Below, one piece after another: positions 20,977 through 25,330 of a stretch of DNA of 25,330 nucleotides. Position numbers and translations under genes: made by a program. The notes beneath the pieces were generated by a model. The model was not told the DNA's origin. It saw nothing but the letters and a program-made list of their open reading frames with translations, and did no database searches. The stretch is from a virus. How positions within the stretch are numbered: the stretch's first letter is position 1; each line of letters starts with the position of its first letter. The DNA is taken from the IMG/VR virus record IMGVR_UViG_3300043409_001165, positions 1 through 25,330 of that record; one strand, 5' to 3'.

Positions 20977-22173
20977 TTATTTCTTAACTGAGCGGCTAAT
21001 TGCTGCGGAATACACTTGCATATTTGGTTCAAGTTTCTTTTCCGATATCTCACTTGTTTCAATAAATTCTTCATCAAGTGTCGTTCTACCTTCCGTTACA
21101 TCTTGGCTACGGCTTTCAAAAAAACTCGTGCGAATAGTTTCGAGTCTTTCCTTGTAGCTTTCTGCATTTTCATAATCAACTGCTTCTGCAAGAGATTCAA
21201 ATTTTGCAATCTGCATCTCAGTGAGACCTTCGGAAACATCTACGAAAGCAATTTCACGCTCAAACTTTTCTACTTGTTTCTTGAGTTCAATATTCTTTTG
21301 CATTTCTTCATCAAGACTAGCTGTGAGCTGCTCTACTTCTCCAGCAAGCTCTTCAACAACTTCAACTTTTTCTTCTGGAATGTCAATCCAGTTTTCTGCG
21401 AATAGATTGCGAAGACCGCTGAGAAAGTTCTCTGTGACTTCTGAACGAAGACCAGATTCAACAGCTAGTTTATTTTCTTCCATCCACTGCTCAACAACGT
21501 AATCGAGATACTCGTCGATCTTTGTTGTTAGACCTTCTTCAATACTTTTCATTTCTTCGGCATGTTCTTCTTCGGCTTGCTCAGCCATTTCTGCTAGTTT
21601 CATATTCACTGAAGATACAACAGCTGTTTCGAAAATTTCAGTGGCTTGAGCTTTGAATTCTTCTGAAAGATCTGAACCAGAAAAAGCTGCGGCGATATCT
21701 TCACTAACATTGATATCTTCGCGAGAAATTTTATGAGTTTCTCCCAACTTTTTATTCGCATTTTTTACTCCAGCTGTACGTTTTGCAAGAGTAGGTTTGT
21801 TTCCTGTGATCATTGCTGAACGACCAGAATCTACAGCCTTAGCTTTATAACTCTTTAGTGTTGATGCGTCTAACTCGTCGATCTGTTCTTCAGTTTCATC
21901 GATCTGTTCTTCTTCTTCTTCTGTATCCATTGAAGCTAATTGCTGCTCTACGTCTTCTTTTTTCATTTGCGAAAGTTTTGACATAACAGCATTGATCATA
22001 CTGATTTTGGTTTTTGGAAGAGATGATCCTTGGGGAATCGACTGTGACTCTTGATCACCATTCTTTTGAACTTTACCGGGAGCCACAGCTTTTTTGTCAA
22101 CAGCATCAGCGACCTCGGCATTAACTCCGAAAGATGATTTAACTTCTTCTATTTCTCGATTTTGAATCGTCAT
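20977..22173 (-). CDS. 22: prohead scaffolding protein gp22
   Basis: A 398-residue, highly charged, helical protein in the position of gp22, the main prohead core scaffold, which gp21 degrades on maturation. An N-terminal part ends in acidic EEEEEQIDETEEQIDELD (residues 85-102) with two IDE (I-x-E) cleavage-like sites (91-93 and 98-100), followed by STLKSYKAKAVDSGRSAM. The EEEQIDE block recurs in the protein at 23281-24258. A coiled-coil C-terminal half (about 175-330) with EVVEELAGEVEQLTASLDEE completes it. Longer than T4 gp22 (269). RBS GAGGAG, seven bases before the ATG. Confidence 0.88.
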   Translation of the reverse strand: MTIQNREIEEVKSSFGVNAEVADAVDKKAVAPGKVQKNGDQESQSIPQGSSLPKTKISMINAVMSKLSQMKKEDVEQQLASMDTEEEEEQIDETEEQIDELDASTLKSYKAKAVDSGRSAMITGNKPTLAKRTAGVKNANKKLGETHKISREDINVSEDIAAAFSGSDLSEEFKAQATEIFETAVVSSVNMKLAEMAEQAEEEHAEEMKSIEEGLTTKIDEYLDYVVEQWMEENKLAVESGLRSEVTENFLSGLRNLFAENWIDIPEEKVEVVEELAGEVEQLTASLDEEMQKNIELKKQVEKFEREIAFVDVSEGLTEMQIAKFESLAEAVDYENAESYKERLETIRTSFFESRSQDVTEGRTTLDEEFIETSEISEKKLEPNMQVYSAAISRSVKK

Positions 22174-22207
22174 TGATTTCTCCTCACTTATTTTTGGATT
22201 CTATCTT

Positions 22208-22215
22208 TATTTATA
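22208..22215 (-). promoter_or_regulatory. T4-type late promoter for gene 22
   Basis: The minus strand reads TATAAATA, ending 34 bases before the gene 22 ATG in the gap after gene 21. Confidence 0.85.
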
Positions 22216-22227
22216 AAAACTAAAAGG

Positions 22228-22896
22228 TTAACGCCCTGAAAGTTTTCTCATAAAGTTAGAAAATACTTGAATAGAAGCTGCTTCTGTTTGTTTACGTGCG
22301 GCAGCTTCGTTTATAGTTCTTTTCATCTTATCGATTTCGTTCTCTTTGATGATTCCATTCTCCCAAATCCATTCTTTTCCTTCCATAACACCATGAACGA
22401 AAGCGTCGTGAGCTGAGGGATCAGCGACTATATCTGCTGGAGTAGCCAAATGAAAGTCGCCTTGAACTTCCATAACACCTCTTAATGTGGAATGCTCTTT
22501 CAAAGATCCTAAACCTCGAGTAGAAACTCCTAATCTTGCACCATCGGCCATCAAATTAGCTGCAATATTACCATATGGTGTATTTGAAATTTTAGCTCGA
22601 CCGACGAAATTATCGCCCTCACGTTTCAAACTCTTAATCATGTGTGACACACGCTCTAGATTGATATTTGGTCCAGAAGGATGCCCCAATTCGCCATAAG
22701 CACGATTCATGTCTATATAATCTTTGTTATATCTATCAGATTCGCGCTGCAGAGTTTCTGTTGAATATATTCGTTTATTTTTATTTTCTTTATTACCTTG
22801 CATGAAAATGCCTTCAATGAACCAACTCTTACCACCTTGATCGTTGGCTTCAGAAATGATTTTGACATCTTCATTTATTTCAGTCATTAGTAACAT
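22228..22896 (-). CDS. 21: prohead protease gp21
   Basis: A 222-residue serine protease that processes the prohead core and gp23 at (I/L)xE sites. FIEGIFMQGNKENKNKRIYS (26-45), then NRAYGELGHPSGP (64-76) with the probable catalytic His72, and GARLGVSTRGLGS (119-131) with the probable catalytic Ser125, match the T4 gp21 family. The length is close to T4 gp21 (212). The ATG at 22896 overlaps the upstream stop by one base (TAATG) with GGGAG nine bases before it; a second ATG three codons later has worse spacing. Confidence 0.92.
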   Translation of the reverse strand: MLLMTEINEDVKIISEANDQGGKSWFIEGIFMQGNKENKNKRIYSTETLQRESDRYNKDYIDMNRAYGELGHPSGPNINLERVSHMIKSLKREGDNFVGRAKISNTPYGNIAANLMADGARLGVSTRGLGSLKEHSTLRGVMEVQGDFHLATPADIVADPSAHDAFVHGVMEGKEWIWENGIIKENEIDKMKRTINEAAARKQTEAASIQVFSNFMRKLSGR

Positions 22897-23279
22897 TAGT
22901 AGATACTCCCGCCAGTTACTGCACTGCGTTTGTGTAATTTGATAAGTAGCGTTGAAGGGCCTGAACCAGTTTTCGTAACAACTACGTTTGCGCTCGGTTC
23001 GCCACCTGCTGTATCGATAAGCATACCATCGTTGAGGGCCCAGTTATCATTTCCTGATAAGACTGCAACAGTATTTGCACCACGTTTAATCGTGTAGAAT
23101 GCGTTATTGGCTATAGAAAATTTCATATCAACAATATTCATTGTTTGAACAGTTTCGCCAGGACCATTAGCGCCTGTACCGGATGCTGAAGTATTTAGAA
23201 AAAATGAACCACCAGATCCAATATTAATTGTGACATATCCATTCTTGATACTCTTATTTGTGACTACATTCTGTGCCAT
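22896..23279 (-). CDS. small virion-type protein in the head gene cluster
   Basis: A 127-residue protein rich in Gly, Ser, Thr, Asn and Val, with predicted all-beta content (MAQNVVTNKSIKNGYVTINI, FYTIKRGANTVAVLSG, VVTKTGSGPSTLLIKL). The composition and place between the prohead core genes and protease suggest a capsid decoration or other head structural protein. No specific family is recognised. RBS GGCGG and a one-base gap to the upstream stop; gp21 overlaps its stop. Confidence 0.6.
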   Translation of the reverse strand: MAQNVVTNKSIKNGYVTINIGSGGSFFLNTSASGTGANGPGETVQTMNIVDMKFSIANNAFYTIKRGANTVAVLSGNDNWALNDGMLIDTAGGEPSANVVVTKTGSGPSTLLIKLHKRSAVTGGSIY

Positions 23280-23280
23280 A

Positions 23281-24258
23281 TTACACCGCCTTCGCTGACT
23301 TGTCTACGAAATGCAAAACTTTCATGAATCCAACAACATCTGAATTCATTTTCAATTTCATTTGTTTTGCATTTTCTGGACTGAGTTTATTATAAGCATC
23401 AACAATTTTTCCAGCAGACTTCGAATTTACTAAACCAGTTTCGCCGTTTTTAAATTTTAGATTTCCTGATTTATTTGATGAAGCAAGAGCTTTTAAACTT
23501 GAAAAAACATCTTCATTCATTTCGATATTTTCTTCTTTTATCGGATAAGCCCCATCACTATGATATCTAAATTCCCTAGGATCTCGCGCAATTATTCCAA
23601 TATGAGTTCTCTCATCTGGATGTCCTTTAGGTAGTGGTTGAGTTTTTACTTTAGGAAATCCTTCTTCATGCATAAAAAGCTCATGAGCTTTTAAATGTTC
23701 TTTGGGTATAATATGAGTGATTTTATTTTCATCAATCTGTTCTTCTTCTTTAAGTGTCGAAAGGTGTTTATCTAAACTAGAAAAATTATCTTCACTATCA
23801 CCTTTTTTATTAGTTCCTTTATGATGCCATTCGCCATAACGATTAATAGAGATTTTACCTTTAGTTGGATGTTCCATTCCAGCACCATAGGCTGTAGTCG
23901 TATATTTCATGCCATGTTTTTTAGCAATAGAATCTAGACTCTCATCAATCTGTTCTTCTTCTTTAACTTGAAAAAGTTTTGTGGGTCCTGGTTGACTAGA
24001 GTTACCCTGACGGATTGGATTTTTTTCGCCATCCGCGCGATGAGTCGCTGGCTTCAGATTTGGAGAAAAATGATCATTATCTTTTAATTTATTCGCTTTA
24101 ATTTGAACATCCATTCCATGAGCATCTCTGAAATCCTGTTCACCCTTGACTCTAGACGTACCGAAAAAATCAGATTCTTTATCTTTTGTAGTAGTTTGTG
24201 CTTTGGCTGCTTTGTCTTTCGCAGCTTCGCGAAGCTCGCTAAACGTCTTAATTTTCAT
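23281..24258 (-). CDS. modular prohead core / internal head protein with IDE cleavage sites
   Basis: A 325-residue charged, mostly disordered or helical protein starting MKIKTFSELREAAKDK. It contains EEEQIDE at 100-106 and 171-177, and KEENIEMNED at 241-250, separating modules: a 65-residue module (HGMKYTTTAYGAGMEHPTKG...), a second with HIIPKEHLKAHELFMHEEGF, and a third ending KVLHFVDKSAKAV. The IDE motifs fit the gp21 (I/L)xE rule. It is in the T4 gene 68 position but longer. The ATG at 24258 is chosen: it overlaps the gp67-like stop, and the 22 residues of an upstream frame extension look non-native (they run through the gp67-like gene). GAGGAA lies about 10 bases upstream. Confidence 0.7.
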   Translation of the reverse strand: MKIKTFSELREAAKDKAAKAQTTTKDKESDFFGTSRVKGEQDFRDAHGMDVQIKANKLKDNDHFSPNLKPATHRADGEKNPIRQGNSSQPGPTKLFQVKEEEQIDESLDSIAKKHGMKYTTTAYGAGMEHPTKGKISINRYGEWHHKGTNKKGDSEDNFSSLDKHLSTLKEEEQIDENKITHIIPKEHLKAHELFMHEEGFPKVKTQPLPKGHPDERTHIGIIARDPREFRYHSDGAYPIKEENIEMNEDVFSSLKALASSNKSGNLKFKNGETGLVNSKSAGKIVDAYNKLSPENAKQMKLKMNSDVVGFMKVLHFVDKSAKAV

Positions 24259-24430
24259 CAGATGGCTCTTCCTCTGTTGATGCTCCGAACAACTTTGAAG
24301 CGACTTGTGTTCTTTCCATATCAATCCTGTCGCTCAGTCTAGCCAATAATTCGCTAGAGATCGCGTCTTTAAATTCATTTGGATGCCCATTTGAAAGAGC
24401 ATCGATTGCGATTGCGATATTGTCACTCAT
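24248..24430 (-). CDS. 67: gp67-like prohead core protein
   Basis: A 60-residue protein with IDALSNGHPNEFKDAISSEL, then LARLSDRIDMERTQVASKLF (residues 29-48) and an acidic end (STEEEPSDEN). T4 gp67 has the same layout: short helix, RTIDLIKEEKIAIARNFL-like segment and acidic tail. gp67 is a small prohead core protein cut by gp21. RBS GGAGA precedes the ATG; a late promoter lies 27 bases upstream. It overlaps the next gene by 11 bases. Confidence 0.75.
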   Translation of the reverse strand: MSDNIAIAIDALSNGHPNEFKDAISSELLARLSDRIDMERTQVASKLFGASTEEEPSDEN

Positions 24431-24456
24431 ATGAATATTCTCCAGTTATATTTATC

Positions 24457-24464
24457 TATTTATA
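24457..24464 (-). promoter_or_regulatory. T4-type late promoter for the prohead gene cluster
   Basis: The minus strand reads TATAAATA, 27 bases before the gp67-like ATG. It is the first late promoter after the tail-fibre gene. Confidence 0.88.
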
Positions 24465-24516
24465 AAAACTGATTTTATAATACCGGCGTTATCAACAGCG
24501 ATTAGTGCTGTATGTT

Positions 24517-24538
24517 GAGGCCATGTTAGATTCCTAAT
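24517..24538. repeat. 22-bp direct repeat, downstream copy
   Basis: The 22 bases gaggccatgttagattccta plus at (plus strand) are identical to 25287-25308. On the minus strand the repeat carries an RBS (AGGA) and ATGGCCTC, the start of the fibre gene. Here the ATG opens only ten codons before a stop. Confidence 0.9.
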
Positions 24539-24547
24539 GCTTGAGTT

Positions 24548-25294
24548 TTATTTAGCTTCCAGTGCGGCTATGCGGGTTGCTTGTGTGTCGATGATGGCTT
24601 TAAGCTCTTGGATTGCCGCAGTTAATGTGGCAACTAAAAATGAAGTATCGACGCCCTGATACGATGGAACTGTGCGAGTGCCTTTAACAGCCTGTATCGC
24701 AGGAGTTGTTTCTACGCCCTCTGCATCCACTACCGCAGGAACGGCTGGAGTGACTTCGTATTCTTCTTCGCGGGTTGCGTCTTTTTCACCTGTCACGCAA
24801 TCCGGCACAACCGCTTGCAGTTCGTGAGCGATAAAACCTTGACCGTCAGAACCGTCTGATTTCCAATTGAACGTCACAGGTTTAATTGCAGCAACGGTAG
24901 CCAAAGCACCTGTTAAGGGCTGGACGTTTTCTTTCAAACGATAATCGGATGAGGTGTTGTAAGAGGTTGCAGAGCCGGACGTTGATATTGTTCCTACGTT
25001 GCCATTTGAATTTGAAAAGTAGACATGCGTGTGTGCGGAAGAATTTGCTGCATATATAAATTGACCGTAAGTGCTGGCTCCTCCAACGACTAAGTTTCCA
25101 CCAGACCCCACTTCAAGGTTAGCCCCCGCTGTAATAAGTCCCGTCGCACTCAGCGTTCCCGTGACCGCTGCGCCCGCAGTCGTCAGAGCCACTACCGTAG
25201 TGGTTCCCGCGAGCAGGTTCAGATTGCCCGATGCGTCTGCGGTAGTGACAACGCCGCCGACACCTGTAGTAATTGCTGCTATTGTAGAGGCCAT
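24548..25294 (-). CDS. tail-fibre type protein with S74 intramolecular chaperone
   Basis: A 248-residue protein. The first 115 residues are low-complexity (Ala, Gly, Thr, Ser, Val) with repetitive beta patterns typical of fibre shafts. The C-terminal domain begins SSDYRLKENV (115-124), the S74 (endosialidase-type) chaperone start where self-cleavage occurs before Ser, followed by FNWKSDGSDGQGFIAHELQA and a C-terminal coiled coil (about 221-248). The chaperone trimerises and is released after folding. GC content is clearly higher than in the neighbours, and 22-bp direct repeats flank the gene, so it looks like a recently acquired cassette. RBS AGGA lies in the upstream repeat. Confidence 0.85.
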   Translation of the reverse strand: MASTIAAITTGVGGVVTTADASGNLNLLAGTTTVVALTTAGAAVTGTLSATGLITAGANLEVGSGGNLVVGGASTYGQFIYAANSSAHTHVYFSNSNGNVGTISTSGSATSYNTSSDYRLKENVQPLTGALATVAAIKPVTFNWKSDGSDGQGFIAHELQAVVPDCVTGEKDATREEEYEVTPAVPAVVDAEGVETTPAIQAVKGTRTVPSYQGVDTSFLVATLTAAIQELKAIIDTQATRIAALEAK

Positions 25295-25308
25295 GTTAGA
25301 TTCCTAAT
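25287..25308. repeat. 22-bp direct repeat, upstream copy with the fibre start codon
   Basis: Identical to 24517-24538. On the minus strand it carries AGGA and the ATGGCCTC start of the fibre gene. Together the two copies bracket a 770-bp unit. Confidence 0.9.
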
Positions 25309-25330
25309 TGTTCGTTCGTGGGGCGCGGCA

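Noticed and set aside
24259-24324. 22-codon N-terminal extension of the modular prohead protein
   Set aside because: It lies wholly within the gp67-like gene in another frame; the internal ATG at 24258 starts a normal-looking MKIKTFSELREAAK segment.
24496-24526. Ten-codon ORF opened by the ATG in the downstream 22-bp repeat
   Set aside because: It is an accidental product of the repeat and ends almost at once; kept only as evidence of duplication.

Overview
This window is part of the genome of a T4-like tailed phage (myovirus of the T4 superfamily) infecting a Gram-negative bacterium. Core T4 genes can be recognised by motif and order: clamp 45, clamp loader 44 and 62, regA, recombination genes 46/47, uvsW and uvsY, late sigma factor 55, prohead protease 21, scaffold 22 and major capsid protein 23. 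Most of the window is AT-rich. The host cannot be read from the sequence. No tRNA, CRISPR array or insertion sequence was seen. All protein genes lie on the minus strand, so transcription runs from high to low coordinates. No gene-free stretch exceeds about 140 bases.

Right part (about 18.4-25.3 kb): the virion block. In transcription order it holds a GC-richer tail-fibre gene with an S74 chaperone domain (bracketed by 22-bp direct repeats), a gp67-like prohead core protein, a modular prohead protein, a small virion-type protein, gp21, gp22, gp23, tandem terminators, a membrane protein and a gp19-like tail-tube protein. TATAAATA late promoters, the sites expected for the gp55 sigma factor encoded here, precede gp67, gp22 and gp23.

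Middle part (about 5.4-18.4 kb): recombination, late-transcription and DNA-modification genes. The order is uvsY, uvsW, an Sm-like protein, gene 55, 47, 46, a zinc-ribbon protein, peptide deformylase, a C5-cytosine methyltransferase, a CmoA-like carboxy-SAM synthase, a CobT-like VWA protein, a CobS-like AAA+ ATPase, a winged-helix protein and a GT-A glycosyltransferase. Near-perfect or perfect sigma70 promoters (TTGACA-17-TATAAT) recur here, two of them inside coding sequence. One points along the plus strand, antisense to the tail-tube gene.

Left part (1-5.4 kb): the replication clamp operon (45, a small gene, 44, a probable GIY-YIG nuclease insertion, 62, regA), an Hsp20 chaperone with a tiny downstream ORF, and a lysis cassette (GH19 endolysin, 3-TM holin, very basic exported peptide). 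The window ends in the start of a second Sm-like gene.

The most interesting system is the overlapping pair C5-cytosine methyltransferase plus CmoA-like enzyme. CmoA makes carboxy-S-adenosylmethionine (cxSAM). The methyltransferase has Arg in place of the near-invariant motif X Asn (GRMV instead of GNxV). As I recall, a basic residue at this position converts a laboratory C5-methyltransferase into a cxSAM-using carboxymethyltransferase. The pair is therefore predicted to place 5-carboxymethylcytosine in phage DNA.
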